Source: Mesobacillus boroniphilus
GTDB taxonomy: Bacteria > Bacillota > Bacilli > Bacillales > Cytobacillaceae
Assembly: GCF_018424685.1 (NCBI RefSeq)
Contig: NZ_QTKX01000003.1
Coordinates: 186,001 to 250,000 of the forward strand
Length of the DNA: 64,000 nucleotides
Direction: 5' to 3'
The notes under the pieces: generated by a model
What the model was told of the DNA's origin: nothing
Seen by the model: only the letters and a program-made list of their open reading frames with translations
Database searches by the model: none
Made by a program: the position numbers and the translations under genes
Part shown: positions 48,619-58,445 of the stretch, piece by piece
Numbering within the stretch: position 1 is the first letter of the stretch
How the letters are laid out: each line of letters begins with the position of its first letter

Positions 48619-50289
48619 ATGAGATTGAGACAAGATGCATCAGCTGAAAAACTTGCAGGTAGATATTACACACCATATGATTTAGCTGAATTTATCGTAC
48701 AATGGGGTACCTCAAATATTGATATTAATAATATTTTGGAGCCAAGCTGTGGGGATGGGGTATTTTTAGAAGCGCTGCGTCATATTGATATGAATTTCAA
48801 TTGTTCAGCTATAGAAATATTTGAGGAAGAAGCATTAATAGCTCAAAATCGACTCATTCTAGATGAGAGATTTAATATCGTCGTATCCGATTTTTATGAA
48901 TCATATATTGAACTTGTAGCTAGAAATGAAAAATTTCAATTTATTATGGGGAATCCCCCATATATTCGTTACCAGTACTTAACTCCGGAACAGCGTGATA
49001 TTCAATCTAATATCTTGAATATGAGTGGAATGAATGCAAATAAATTAATAAACGCATGGGTTGCATTTGTAGTCGCAGCGGTAAGTGTTATGGATAATGA
49101 TTCTAAAATAGGGTTTGTTATTCCAGCTGAACTATTACAAGTAAAGTACTCAGAGCAATTAAGAATGTATTTAATGAGAGAATTAAATGAAATTACAATT
49201 ATTACTTTTGAAGAACTTGTATTTCAAGATGTAGAACAAGAAGTTGTAGTGTTATTAGGTAGAAAAAGAACCGGCCATCAGGGTAGCCATGTCATGAAAA
49301 TACTTGAATTTACTGATGTTGAAGACTTAGTGAATAACTTCACTACCGTGAATAGAGTTAATCGATTTCAACCGATTGATATGAATACAGTGAAGTGGAC
49401 AAAGTACTTTTTGACAACAGAAGAAAATAGAGTAGTTCAGGAAGTAATTAATAATAGAAACACCATTCGATTCGCGGACATAGCAGAAGTAGATGTTGGT
49501 ATTACTACAGGAAATAATAAGTTTTTCTGTGTTGACCATAAAACAGCTGTAAGCTATGACCTTCTAAATATTTCTAAGCCGTTAATTGCAAGAAGTGTAA
49601 ATATTCCAGGTGTCACTTTTGATAATGATGATTGGCAATACAATATCGAAAGTGGATCAAGAACATATTTATTAGACTTTAACCAAGTACAAGAAGAACA
49701 ATTAACGGAGGGACAAAGGGATTATATAAGACAAGGAGAAGTAAATGGTGAGAACCTTGGCTATAAATGCAGGATTAGACAAAGGTGGTATGCTATACCG
49801 TCTATCTGGGAGCCTGATGCTTTCTTTTTAAGAAGGAACTATCACTATCCTAAATTTGTCTTAAATCAAAATCATGCAGTAAGTACTGATACCATGCACC
49901 GGGTGGCATTTAATATGGGTGTGAGTCCTAAAAAAGCTGTATTATCATATTACAATAGCATTGCCTTTGCCTTTACAGAATTAGAGGCTAGAAGTTACGG
50001 TGGTGGAGTCTTAGAGATCTTACCTAGAGAGTTAGAAAATGTTCGTATTCCTAACATTTTTGATTTAGTCATAGAAGATGAGATAGTGGATATGTTATTT
50101 AATTTTCTAAATCAAACAATTCGTGAAGAAAGAAATATTGAGGAAGCTTTAAATTTAATTGATGAGGTATTACTCATAGAGCGAATGGGTTATACGAGAG
50201 AAACTGTCAATAGTCTCAGAGGAGTTTGGCACCGTCTAAAGAACCGCCGTTTAAGCAGAGGGGTTACTACGATTATAAACGAAATTTAA
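48619..50289 (+). CDS. Class I adenine-N6 DNA methyltransferase (Eco57I-like)
   Basis: The 556-residue enzyme has motif I ILEPSCGDGVFLEAL near residue 39 and motif IV NPPY at 112-115 (NPPYIRYQYL). The C-terminal target-recognition half contains CRIRQRWYAIPSIWEPDAFF, HAVSTDTMHRVAFN and FAFTELEARSYGGGVLEILP. It should methylate adenine in the site cut by the adjacent PLD nuclease. GAGGAAGGTGATAATAAA precedes ATG 48619. The remains of a second such gene lie downstream. Confidence 0.9.
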   Translation: MRLRQDASAEKLAGRYYTPYDLAEFIVQWGTSNIDINNILEPSCGDGVFLEALRHIDMNFNCSAIEIFEEEALIAQNRLILDERFNIVVSDFYESYIELVARNEKFQFIMGNPPYIRYQYLTPEQRDIQSNILNMSGMNANKLINAWVAFVVAAVSVMDNDSKIGFVIPAELLQVKYSEQLRMYLMRELNEITIITFEELVFQDVEQEVVVLLGRKRTGHQGSHVMKILEFTDVEDLVNNFTTVNRVNRFQPIDMNTVKWTKYFLTTEENRVVQEVINNRNTIRFADIAEVDVGITTGNNKFFCVDHKTAVSYDLLNISKPLIARSVNIPGVTFDNDDWQYNIESGSRTYLLDFNQVQEEQLTEGQRDYIRQGEVNGENLGYKCRIRQRWYAIPSIWEPDAFFLRRNYHYPKFVLNQNHAVSTDTMHRVAFNMGVSPKKAVLSYYNSIAFAFTELEARSYGGGVLEILPRELENVRIPNIFDLVIEDEIVDMLFNFLNQTIREERNIEEALNLIDEVLLIERMGYTRETVNSLRGVWHRLKNRRLSRGVTTIINEI

Positions 50290-50451
50290 TTAATTTATGT
50301 ATAGATCTTTGAGCAAGAGACGTATCCTAATCTTTCATTTTTTTCTCAACCGATGAAGTGCATCTACTTTGAGCAAGCTGGCAGCATGGAGTGATTTTAT
50401 GCTTCCTTTTATAAAATGAATTGTTATTAGGATTTTAAGATGCTTAGTTAA

Positions 50452-50499
50452 CGATGGAGGGAAGCTCTGACTTAATGTCGGGGCTTCTTTATTTAGTCC
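50452..50499 (+). repeat. Hairpin repeated on both sides of the R-M genes
   Basis: GATGGAGGGAAGCTCTGACT, then TGTCGGGGCTTCTTTATTTAG, resembles 46984-47025 (GAGGGAGCCCTGACTTGGTG, then GGGGTTTCTTTTATTAG). Probably related terminators; also possible boundary repeats of a mobile cassette. The gap 50290-50860 has no gene. Confidence 0.5.
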
Positions 50500-50861
50500 G
50501 ATTCATGAATCTTGAACACCTTAGCATTCTCTCCAAAAAAAGTTTAATTTCTGAAACAAAAGAGCCATCTCCGCGTTCGCAACTCTATTATTCCAGGCGA
50601 GATATGGTATTCACACATTTTAAGGTTTTATAAACAATCGCCTTCACCAGCTTGTCTAATTTTAATATAGATGCAATTGCTTCAAATTAATGAAGCCTTC
50701 GAACAAGGAAGGTTTCATTAATTTGAATATTCTGGAGCCTCTGAAACAAATAATTGTCCTGAGTAGAATCCCAATGTTTAGCAGTGAAAATTCCAAGTGC
50801 AATTGAAAGATTTGTTGATGAGCTTCCAATTCCACCTGTGTTAACTATTGGCGAAGAAAAA

Positions 50862-51110
50862 TATGCATATTGGGTATAAGTGTAGCATTCGGCAGAATTA
50901 GTTCCACATTCCTTCTGTATGGGTTTCAGACGCTTTCTTTTTAAAAAGAAATAATAAATTCCTAAGTTTGTACTAAATAGTATTGATGCGGTGTGTACTG
51001 ATACCATGCATAGGATACGATTTAAAAAGATATTGACAGGGATAAAGTACTGCTTTCTTATTACAATAGTATAACCTTTGCTTTTACTGAGATTGAAGGT
51101 AGGTGAAGGC
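50862..51110 (+). pseudogene. Remnant of a second Eco57I-like methyltransferase
   Basis: Frames read GYKCSIRQN, stop, FHIPSVWVSDAFFLKRNNK, then after a shift PKFVLNSIDAVCTDTMHRIR, then after another shift DKVLLSYYNSITFAFTEIEG and stop. Each piece aligns in order with the intact enzyme (GYKCRIRQRWYAIPSIWEPD, PKFVLNQNHAVSTDTMHRVA, KKAVLSYYNSIAFAFTELEA). About 80 residues of target-recognition domain survive. Confidence 0.78.
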
Positions 51111-51307
51111 CTGTCCAGTTATATTCATTAATTTATTTTCCAATTTTTATTCTGCAAAAGTTGAAGTTAATAAAAATCTAAGTATTGAGAAGTAAGCAAT
51201 TAATTAACTTTTTGAAGTCATCATTATTTTTAATCTAATCTCCCTTTATTGTATAATTTTAGGTATATTTGTTATTTTTAAAAATTGTAGAAGGATGGTG
51301 GTTTAAA

Positions 51308-52414
51308 ATGTCATTAAAAGAAGAGATCAACAAGAAAGCAAAGGAAATACAAGCGGATGGGTATCCAATGTCAATTGGAGAATTAATAAATATGTATAAA
51401 GATGAAGAACTTGTTATTAATCCAGAGTTCCAACGGTTTTTCAGGTGGACCGATTTGCAAAAAACTAAACTAATAGAGTCAATCCTTTTAGGTATTCCTA
51501 TTCCTCCGATTTTTGTTTCTCAACGTGATGATGGAGTATGGGATGTTATTGACGGATTACAAAGGTTGTCTACCATAATGGAATTTGTTGGAGAGTTAAA
51601 AGTGCATCCTGGAAGAGAAAAAGGGCCATTGAAGTTATTTGGAACAAAGTTCTTGCCTTCTCTTGGGAATAAGGTATGGCTTGATACTGCTAGTCCTGAT
51701 AATTCATTTACTTCAGAACAGAGAATAGATTTTAAAAGATCTAAGCTTGATATTAAAATAATAAAGAAAGCCAGCGATAAAGATGCCAAGTATGAGCTTT
51801 TTCAAAGGATTAATACAGGCGGTACTAAACTAGAGCCTCAAGAGGTCCGAAATTGTTTGCTTATTATGGTTGATAGGGATTTTTACTTGTGGGCAGCAAA
51901 ATTGAAGGAAAATCAAAATTTTCAAAATTGTATTCCACTGACTGAAAAACAATATTTAGAGCAATATGATATGGAAATTTTTATGAGGTATTTGGTTTGT
52001 CGTCATGCAAACTTTGAGGATATTAAAGGATCAGAGGATATGGCGGATTTCATAACTGATGAAGTTATTAGGTTAATCGAAAACAAGGTTATAAATTATG
52101 AAGAAGAAGAACAGGTATTCACTAAAACTTTTCACTATCTAGACAACATTCTTTCAGAAGATAGTTTCAGAAAATATGATCATGATAAGGGAAAGTTCAG
52201 AGGAGCTTTTTCATTAGCATCTTTTGAAACGATTATTGCTGGACTAAGTGAAAATATTGATAATATATCCGCTAAAGATTCCGATGAGATTGCTACAATT
52301 ATAAAAAATATTTATAGTTCAGGTCCATTTTTATCGATAATTTCTGCTAGTAGCCGCCCTATTATTAGGATAAAAGAATTAACTAGTTTAGGAAGGAATA
52401 TCTTTGGACAATGA
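51308..52414 (+). CDS. DUF262 protein, partner of HEPN nuclease
   Basis: The 368-residue protein has the ParB/Srx-like DUF262 fold: NPEFQRFFRWTDLQKTKLIE, SILLGIPIPPIFVS and DGLQR at 82-86 (usually DGQQR). ELFQRINTGGTKLEPQEVRN follows, typical of the family's second half. DUF262 domains in GmrSD and SspE bind or split nucleotides and sense modified DNA. GGATGGTGG precedes ATG 51308; an upstream ATG (51269) is not favoured. It overlaps the next gene by ATGA. Confidence 0.85.
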   Translation: MSLKEEINKKAKEIQADGYPMSIGELINMYKDEELVINPEFQRFFRWTDLQKTKLIESILLGIPIPPIFVSQRDDGVWDVIDGLQRLSTIMEFVGELKVHPGREKGPLKLFGTKFLPSLGNKVWLDTASPDNSFTSEQRIDFKRSKLDIKIIKKASDKDAKYELFQRINTGGTKLEPQEVRNCLLIMVDRDFYLWAAKLKENQNFQNCIPLTEKQYLEQYDMEIFMRYLVCRHANFEDIKGSEDMADFITDEVIRLIENKVINYEEEEQVFTKTFHYLDNILSEDSFRKYDHDKGKFRGAFSLASFETIIAGLSENIDNISAKDSDEIATIIKNIYSSGPFLSIISASSRPIIRIKELTSLGRNIFGQ

Positions 52415-53106
52415 GTACAGAGCATTTGGAAAGACTCCAAGATAAACTTGATAAAAATTTAGCTTGGAGAAAAAGAGAACTAACAACTTTAAAGTCAAAT
52501 ATAGATGTTTCAGAAGGTACAGTGCTTAATACATTCATTAGAGTTGGAATAACCATTTTATATTCACATTGGGAAGGATTTATTAAAACAGGTGCAAGGG
52601 AATATTTAAATTATTTAAACTTTCAAGAGATAGAGTGTCAGGATATGACGGATAATTTTATTACTTTATTCTTCAAATCTACTATTGTTGATGCAAGGGA
52701 ATCAAATAAATCCATAGCACATCATAGAGTTACTCAGTCTCTTTTTAACCACTCGGGAAAAATATTTAAAGTAGATGTTATGAAGAAACTAATTGTGGAT
52801 ACAGAGGCAAATTTAAATTATAAGGTTTTAGAAGATATTCTTTTTAGTCTGGGGTTTGACAAAACAAAGTACGAATTAAAAAAAAATTATATAAAAGATA
52901 TGATGGTAGATGATAGAAATAAAATCGCACATGGTGAATATTTAGAATTGGTAGATAATAGATTGCAGGATGCTGATAAAAAAGCTAAGGACCAATTCGA
53001 AACCCTTTATAAAGAAATTCTTGATTTAATAGAACACTTCAAAGAACAAATCATGGATGCGGCATCTCATAAACTTTATTTGAAACCACCTTCTGTAGTA
53101 GAGTGA
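52411..53106 (+). CDS. MAE_28990/MAE_18760-like HEPN nuclease
   Basis: The 231-residue, fully helical protein carries R169-x4-H174 in DDRNKIAHGE, the HEPN ribonuclease active site, and ILYSHWEGFIKTGAREYLNY near residue 50, typical of MAE_28990/MAE_18760 proteins. Its start overlaps the DUF262 stop (ATGA), so the two are made together. Probable mode: an RNase held in check or triggered by the DUF262 partner, leading to abortive infection. A terminator follows. Confidence 0.82.
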   Translation: MSTEHLERLQDKLDKNLAWRKRELTTLKSNIDVSEGTVLNTFIRVGITILYSHWEGFIKTGAREYLNYLNFQEIECQDMTDNFITLFFKSTIVDARESNKSIAHHRVTQSLFNHSGKIFKVDVMKKLIVDTEANLNYKVLEDILFSLGFDKTKYELKKNYIKDMMVDDRNKIAHGEYLELVDNRLQDADKKAKDQFETLYKEILDLIEHFKEQIMDAASHKLYLKPPSVVE

Positions 53107-53209
53107 AATTTAAAAATGTTAAGTTGTAAAACGTGCCTGAGATTGAACTAGCAATTATAAGTTTGTATTTAACATAATTGCAGAGTTGGATTAAATAAAT
53201 CTAAAGAGA

Positions 53210-53247
53210 AACGATAAGCAGTTCACCCTGCTTATCGTATTTTTTTG
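53210..53247 (+). terminator. Terminator of DUF262-HEPN pair
   Basis: ACGATAAGCAG-TTCACC-CTGCTTATCGT with seven T. Confidence 0.85.
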
Positions 53248-53286
53248 TCCGAATTAGTCAATTTCACCCTAAGAATTCCTATCTGA

Positions 53287-53883
53287 TTGTTCACAAAACC
53301 GCCATAATTTTCCCTATCCCACCCTGTCCTATCCACCCCTTCATCTATATATAAAGTGTGAAAAGGTAGTGCATTAGCATTACAATTAAATCGGCGGTTA
53401 TTGAGAGTTCTGGGGAGTATTCAAAGTTTGGTTCGTTGAAGGAGTTTAACAATCATTTTGAGATGTGGATGGCGGATAAGAAGCGTTTTTTCAGTAAGGG
53501 TGAGTTGATGAGTGGGTTAACCGGCAGACTCGTTTTGCTGCGAAGGTACCTGGGGTGGCCAATACCAAGATTGGAACGGTCCTTAAGCCGATTTGAAAGG
53601 AGTTTGTCTATGAAACTGCGCGCAAGAACGGATTTCAGTCTAGTAATCTGTATGTATTCAATCGTTTCCCAATGAATGAACTCCCGGATGGCGATCAATT
53701 GAGCCACCAGTATAAAACTATCATTCCTTCTGAAACTAACATAAAAAGGAATAATAAACTTAAAGAAAAGGCAGCTGAAAAGCAATCATCCATAATCACA
53801 GAGGTGAAACCCATTGCTAAACAAGTACAGGAGGATAATCTTTTTCTTGTAAAATACTTTTACCCGCCTGTTTTTAATTCCTG
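53287..53883 (+). pseudogene. Degraded copy of HTH gene (left flank)
   Basis: The DNA aligns from about 53287 (TGTTCACAAAACCGCC and CATATATAAA-like promoter) through GTGCATTAGCATTACAATTA, AATCGGCGGTTATTGAGAG and GATCAATTGAGCCACCAGTA with the copy at 59916-60600. About 90 bases (the central helix-turn-helix, equivalent to about 60226-60310) are deleted and several shifts break the frame. Start codon ATG became ATT. Not expressed as a normal protein. Confidence 0.8.
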
Positions 53884-54107
53884 AACCAGAAGTGGTTGAG
53901 AATATTATAAGAAGGAGAGTATTAAATATTACAAACTCCAGGACGAATTGCTAAAAGTTGTGATGAAAATGGTTGCTACTACTGAAATATGGTCACAAAT
54001 AAAGATACTATTTCTAATCTTCTTAGTATTAAGAAGGTTTTTTGCTGTTAAGGTAGCTCTGTAATATAATAAAAATATGAAAATATTGTAAAAAGGAGTG
54101 ATTCGGA

Positions 54108-54410
54108 ATGAATAAGGAAAAGATTCGATTTGTTATTTTAAGAGAAACGGAAAATGGGACTCTGTTTAAGAATGTCAGCGGAAACAATTTTAACGAGCTG
54201 GAGTTAGGATTTAGCTGGGAAGAGTTTGTAAATCAGGTAGGATTCCTGGTTAGAGAAGGCTATTTAACACGGCCATTGTATGCTGACAATACGATTTATT
54301 ACTACCACTCCACGCTTACTGAAAAGGGAGAAAATTACTTACAGGAGAATCAATGGTACTCTAAAGCCTATCGAACCGCTAAAGAGATTAAAGGTTGGCT
54401 TTCATTATGA
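54108..54410 (+). CDS. YjcQ-family winged-helix protein
   Basis: The 100-residue protein reads NKEKIRFVILRETENGTLFK, FVNQVGFLVREGYLTRPLYA and LTEKGENYLQENQWYSKAYR, close in pattern to B. subtilis YjcQ. Winged-helix fold, probably DNA-binding; relatives occur in prophages and islands. AAAAAGGAGTGATTCGGA precedes ATG 54108. It lies upstream of the three-gene DUF262 operon and might regulate it, but a repeat element lies between. Confidence 0.75.
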   Translation: MNKEKIRFVILRETENGTLFKNVSGNNFNELELGFSWEEFVNQVGFLVREGYLTRPLYADNTIYYYHSTLTEKGENYLQENQWYSKAYRTAKEIKGWLSL

Positions 54411-54444
54411 GTAAAAAAACAGGGCAATGAAAGACATAGACATG

Positions 54445-54524
54445 GACAAGGGGACGGTTCTCGTGGCTATCAAAAAGTGAAATTATGTAAATGTTAGAGG
54501 CAGTAAGAACCGTCCCTCTGTCTC
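54445..54524. repeat. MITE-like element, 80 bp
   Basis: GACAAGGGGACGGTTCTCGT and GAACCGTCCCTCTGTCTC are inverted ends around about 40 AT-rich bases. The element ends about 20 bases before the TTG start of the first DUF262 gene and may carry part of its promoter. Confidence 0.68.
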
Positions 54525-54544
54525 AAAATTGAGGGGGCTTTTTT

Positions 54545-56221
54545 TTGGAAAATAATATTACTTTGAAAACGATTAATGAATTATTGGACTCTGCTGCGTT
54601 CTTTATACCTTCATATCAGCGTGGATATCGCTGGGACAGGCAGCAGGTTTTAAACTTATTGGATGATGTTTACGATTTTATGATAAATAGAGAAAAAAAT
54701 AGTTCATCTGAATTTTATTGTCTTCAGCCAGTGGTTGTTAGAAAGATTCAAGAAGCGGAAGGAACGGTACCGCTCTATGAAGTAATAGATGGCCAGCAGC
54801 GATTGACGACAATTGCATTGATTTTGACCTATTTAAATGAAGATCCTTATCAACTTACATATGAAACCCGCCTAAATAGCAATGAATATATTTGGAACAT
54901 CCGTGAAGATATTGATAAAGAGAATCATGATAAAAACATCGATTTTTATTTTTTTAAACAAGCATTTCTTACTATTGAAGAATGGTTCCAACGGCCAAGG
55001 GAAAACCGACGTACTTTAAAGCAAAAATTTTCTATTGCATTGGGAGAGGAGGTAAAAGTCATCTGGTACGAGGTTGCCGCTGACATAGAAGTCCGTGAAG
55101 TTTTCAGCCGGCTAAATATCGGGAAGATTCCATTGACAAATGCTGAATTAATTAAAGCATTGATCTTATCCAAGACTCCGGAAAAACAAAAGTTTGAACT
55201 TGCTAACGAATGGGATCAGATTGAGCGAAGCCTTAGGGAGGATAAACTATGGTATTTTATCCAGCCATTAAAAGCCTATACCAACCGTATAGAATTTTTA
55301 TTTGATCTCTATACAGAGAATGTTTCTAGCAGACATCATGATCCATTTTATACTTTTTACGAAATACAAAAGGAAGAAGATTTTCAAGCACTTTGGTTAG
55401 AAATTAAATCATATCTTGCCAGATTCAAAGAGTGGTTTGAGGACCGGGAACTTTATCATTTACTGGGGTATTTAACACAGTATAAATCGGTTGCAAATTA
55501 TATGAGTTTATATGACAGCGATTCTATTCTTGAAAAAGAAGATTTCCGCCGTGCATTAAGGAAAGAGATAAGGTCTGAAATAAAGAATATCAGCCTGGCT
55601 GAGTTAAGCTATGGTGACCGGGATAAAGGGAAAATTAAAAAAGTATTATTGCTATTTAATATCCTGACAACTTTAAAGCAAAAAAACGATGAGGCCAGAT
55701 TTCCATATGACCGGTATGTTAAAGAACATTGGAGTATCGAACACATACATGCCCAGAATGCAGAAGGGCTTAATACAAAAGAACAATGGCAGGCATGGAT
55801 TAAAGATACGATTTATACACTAATCGAACTCAACCAAATGAATGAGCAGCCAGAATATAGTGAATTAATTACAGCGCTTAAAGATGGTATTGATGACAAG
55901 AATTTTAATAAAGACAAATTCACAGAGTTATTTAACAAAACATTGGAAGTGACTGAAGACCACTTTGGTTCTGATGTGCATGTATTGGAAAACCTCGTTT
56001 TATTGGATAGAGGGACCAATAGCGCGCTTAGTAACCATTTTTATCCAGTTAAATATAGAAGGTTAAAGGAGTACGACAAGGAAGGAAGTTTTATACCAAT
56101 TTGCACCCGGAATACTTTTATGAAGTATTACAGTAAAAAGGTGGATCATTTCCAATTTTGGTCAGACCAGGACCGTAATGATTATCTGGCAGCAATAGAA
56201 GAAACATTGGCAAACTTTTAA
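54545..56221 (+). CDS. DUF262-DUF1524 (HNH) protein, GmrSD/SspE-like
   Basis: The 558-residue protein has an N-terminal DUF262 domain with FIPSYQRGYRWDRQQVLNLL and DGQQR at 82-86, then FSRLNIGKIPLTNAELIKAL. Its C-terminal DUF1524 carries an HNH-type motif from 395 (HWSIEHIHAQNAEGL: His400, His402, Asn405) and ENLVLLDRGTNSALSNHFYP with the metal-binding Asn and His. This is the architecture of type IV restriction and phosphorothioate-sensing nucleases. The TTG start at 54545 follows GAGGGGG. Next gene 14 bases on, so one transcript. Confidence 0.88.
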   Translation: MENNITLKTINELLDSAAFFIPSYQRGYRWDRQQVLNLLDDVYDFMINREKNSSSEFYCLQPVVVRKIQEAEGTVPLYEVIDGQQRLTTIALILTYLNEDPYQLTYETRLNSNEYIWNIREDIDKENHDKNIDFYFFKQAFLTIEEWFQRPRENRRTLKQKFSIALGEEVKVIWYEVAADIEVREVFSRLNIGKIPLTNAELIKALILSKTPEKQKFELANEWDQIERSLREDKLWYFIQPLKAYTNRIEFLFDLYTENVSSRHHDPFYTFYEIQKEEDFQALWLEIKSYLARFKEWFEDRELYHLLGYLTQYKSVANYMSLYDSDSILEKEDFRRALRKEIRSEIKNISLAELSYGDRDKGKIKKVLLLFNILTTLKQKNDEARFPYDRYVKEHWSIEHIHAQNAEGLNTKEQWQAWIKDTIYTLIELNQMNEQPEYSELITALKDGIDDKNFNKDKFTELFNKTLEVTEDHFGSDVHVLENLVLLDRGTNSALSNHFYPVKYRRLKEYDKEGSFIPICTRNTFMKYYSKKVDHFQFWSDQDRNDYLAAIEETLANF

Positions 56222-56235
56222 AAAGGGAGGCAATT

Positions 56236-58392
56236 ATGTTAACATTTTGGGATTTAATAAATGATTATCAAATCAAAATACCCATCATCCAGCGTGATTA
56301 CGCACAGGGTCGCACTGACGCTAAATCTTCGGACATTCGCGATCTGCTGCTGGAGCATTTAAAAGAGGCACTGAATGAAACTAGATATGTCGACTTTGAT
56401 TTTATTTATGGAACAGTTAATGGTGTTGAAAATGAAAAAGTGCTTATTCCTCTTGATGGCCAACAGCGATTAACGACATTATTTCTTTTGCATTGGTATT
56501 TTAATGTTAAGGAAGAGGCGGATTTGCAAGAGACGTTATCGAATTTCTCTTATGAAACTCGGATAAGCGCCCGGGATTTTACAAGATCCCTTGTGAAAGA
56601 GTGGATTGGCTTTGAAGACATTGAAAATGAAGTATTATCCAAAATTATAATTGAAAAAAAGTGGTTTCATTATCATTGGCTGCAAGATCCTACAGTACAG
56701 GCGATGTTGGTTATGCTTGATTCCATTCATGAAAGGTTTAAAAATCTTGAAAGAGAGATAATCCCGCTCCTGACAAGCGAGGATTCTCCTATTACATTTC
56801 AATTTCTGGAGCTAAAGGAGTTTGGCATGGGAGATGAACTTTATATTAAAATGAATGCTCGTGGCAAGCCACTGTCTACATTTGAAAACTTTAAAGCGCA
56901 ATTCGAACAAATACTCGAACAAGCGGGTTTCAAAGATAGAAGCAAGGACTTTTCCTTTATGCTGGATAAAGAATGGACAGATTTGCTATGGGAATACAGG
57001 AGTACTAGCCATACAATTGATGAAGCCTTTGTTGAGCTATTCAGTTTCCTTACAACTTCTCTTGCGATTAAGGATTCATCATTCCGAAATCCGCACATTT
57101 TCTCTGAGCCATTTGTTAAGCAATCAGAATTAAAATCCATCTATCAAAAGGAAGTCAATATTGAGTTTCTTTTTGAATCGTTATCATTATGGAGCAGCCG
57201 TGATGAAATACATAAAGAATTCAAAGAAATAGCAGAAAAAATCTCTTTGTTCACCCCCCGCCATCAATTGCTTGATGCATGTATTAACGGTGAATTAAGC
57301 TTGCCGGAAAGAATCTATTTGTATATTATTTTTCAGAAAAAGTTACATGGCCAAGAAGCAGATATACCTGCAACCCTGCGAATCATTAGGAACCTAGTTC
57401 AAAGGGTACGGCAGGTGAATAACGGCCAATTTAACAGTAACCTGCGTTTTGATACCCTTGGACCGATTTTCAGGACTATTGATAAACTGATTGAAACAAA
57501 CCTGCCAGCTTATGAAGCGATCCTCTCATTTAAAAGCGTTGAAGGTTTTACCGACACTAGCTGGGAGCAAGAGAAAGAAAAAGCTCAATTCATAAAAGAA
57601 AATCCTCAGCTAAAGGATTCGTTATTTGAATTAGAAGATCTTCCTTTGTTCAAGGGTGCCATTCATCAATTATTACCTATTTTTAAACAGTATCCATATG
57701 AAACATTAATGTTTACAAAAGCATTGCTCCAGTTGCCGGATGAATTAGTTTCGCGTGCGATGTTAACGATTGATGATTATTCTATCCAGTTAGGCTGGAG
57801 TAATTTAGGGCCAAGGTATGTATTCGGAGGCAGTTATTATCGAGAGTTTATTTGGACAAATAACAATGATTTGACTGAGTTGTTTTCGACTTTATATACA
57901 TTACTCATTGAATCGCCACTTAAGTCTGTTGAAGAAAAACTAATTCATGTCATTGAACATAATAATGAATGGGATCCAACATCTTGGGCATATTACTTTG
58001 TTAAATATCCAGCCATGCTTAAAGGAAGAAAATTATTGTATGTCTATGAAGATGAAGAGAAGTATGCTATTGAACGTTTAACAGGTGCGAATCTACAAGC
58101 AGATCATATTAACCCTTTTTATGAAGCTGTAATTAATGAGATCGATGATACAGACATTTGTTCTTATGGGTCTTCTTCAGTACGCTTAAGTGAAAAGAGT
58201 AGATTAAGAACTAAGTTTGGGATTGAGTTCGATATTTCGGAGGGAAAGTGGACTTATAAGGGAAATGAGGAAATTGCTAAAGAATTGGATAAATACGTAG
58301 ATACCATAAAGGAGACCGACCTTGTACAGCAAGGTGTATTGTTAGTACGTTATGCTTATGACCAATCTAAGGCTTTAAAAGTGGCTCAGTAG
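56236..58392 (+). CDS. Long DUF262 protein
   Basis: The 718-residue protein has an N-terminal DUF262 domain with IPIIQRDYAQGRTDAKSSDI and DGQQR at 74-78 in LDGQQRLTTLFLLHWYFN, then YIKMNARGKPLSTFENFKAQ. The remaining 450 residues are helical with no recognised domain; QADHINPFYEA (Asp623, His624) near 620 may be a remnant of the DUF1524 His motif but a full HNH set is not seen. GGGAGG precedes ATG 56236. It is probably the non-cutting or regulating partner of the upstream HNH protein. Confidence 0.82.
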   Translation: MLTFWDLINDYQIKIPIIQRDYAQGRTDAKSSDIRDLLLEHLKEALNETRYVDFDFIYGTVNGVENEKVLIPLDGQQRLTTLFLLHWYFNVKEEADLQETLSNFSYETRISARDFTRSLVKEWIGFEDIENEVLSKIIIEKKWFHYHWLQDPTVQAMLVMLDSIHERFKNLEREIIPLLTSEDSPITFQFLELKEFGMGDELYIKMNARGKPLSTFENFKAQFEQILEQAGFKDRSKDFSFMLDKEWTDLLWEYRSTSHTIDEAFVELFSFLTTSLAIKDSSFRNPHIFSEPFVKQSELKSIYQKEVNIEFLFESLSLWSSRDEIHKEFKEIAEKISLFTPRHQLLDACINGELSLPERIYLYIIFQKKLHGQEADIPATLRIIRNLVQRVRQVNNGQFNSNLRFDTLGPIFRTIDKLIETNLPAYEAILSFKSVEGFTDTSWEQEKEKAQFIKENPQLKDSLFELEDLPLFKGAIHQLLPIFKQYPYETLMFTKALLQLPDELVSRAMLTIDDYSIQLGWSNLGPRYVFGGSYYREFIWTNNNDLTELFSTLYTLLIESPLKSVEEKLIHVIEHNNEWDPTSWAYYFVKYPAMLKGRKLLYVYEDEEKYAIERLTGANLQADHINPFYEAVINEIDDTDICSYGSSSVRLSEKSRLRTKFGIEFDISEGKWTYKGNEEIAKELDKYVDTIKETDLVQQGVLLVRYAYDQSKALKVAQ

Positions 58393-58445
58393 GATTTAAT
58401 ACGAGATAACATAAATCCCAATAACTAATTAAATTGGAGGAACAT

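Noticed and set aside
50687..51007. 106-aa minus-strand frame
   Set aside because: Antisense to the methyltransferase remnant, whose plus-strand motifs explain the DNA.
53436..53675. 79-aa plus-strand gene
   Set aside because: It is a frame inside the decayed HTH copy and mixes the original frame with a shifted one.
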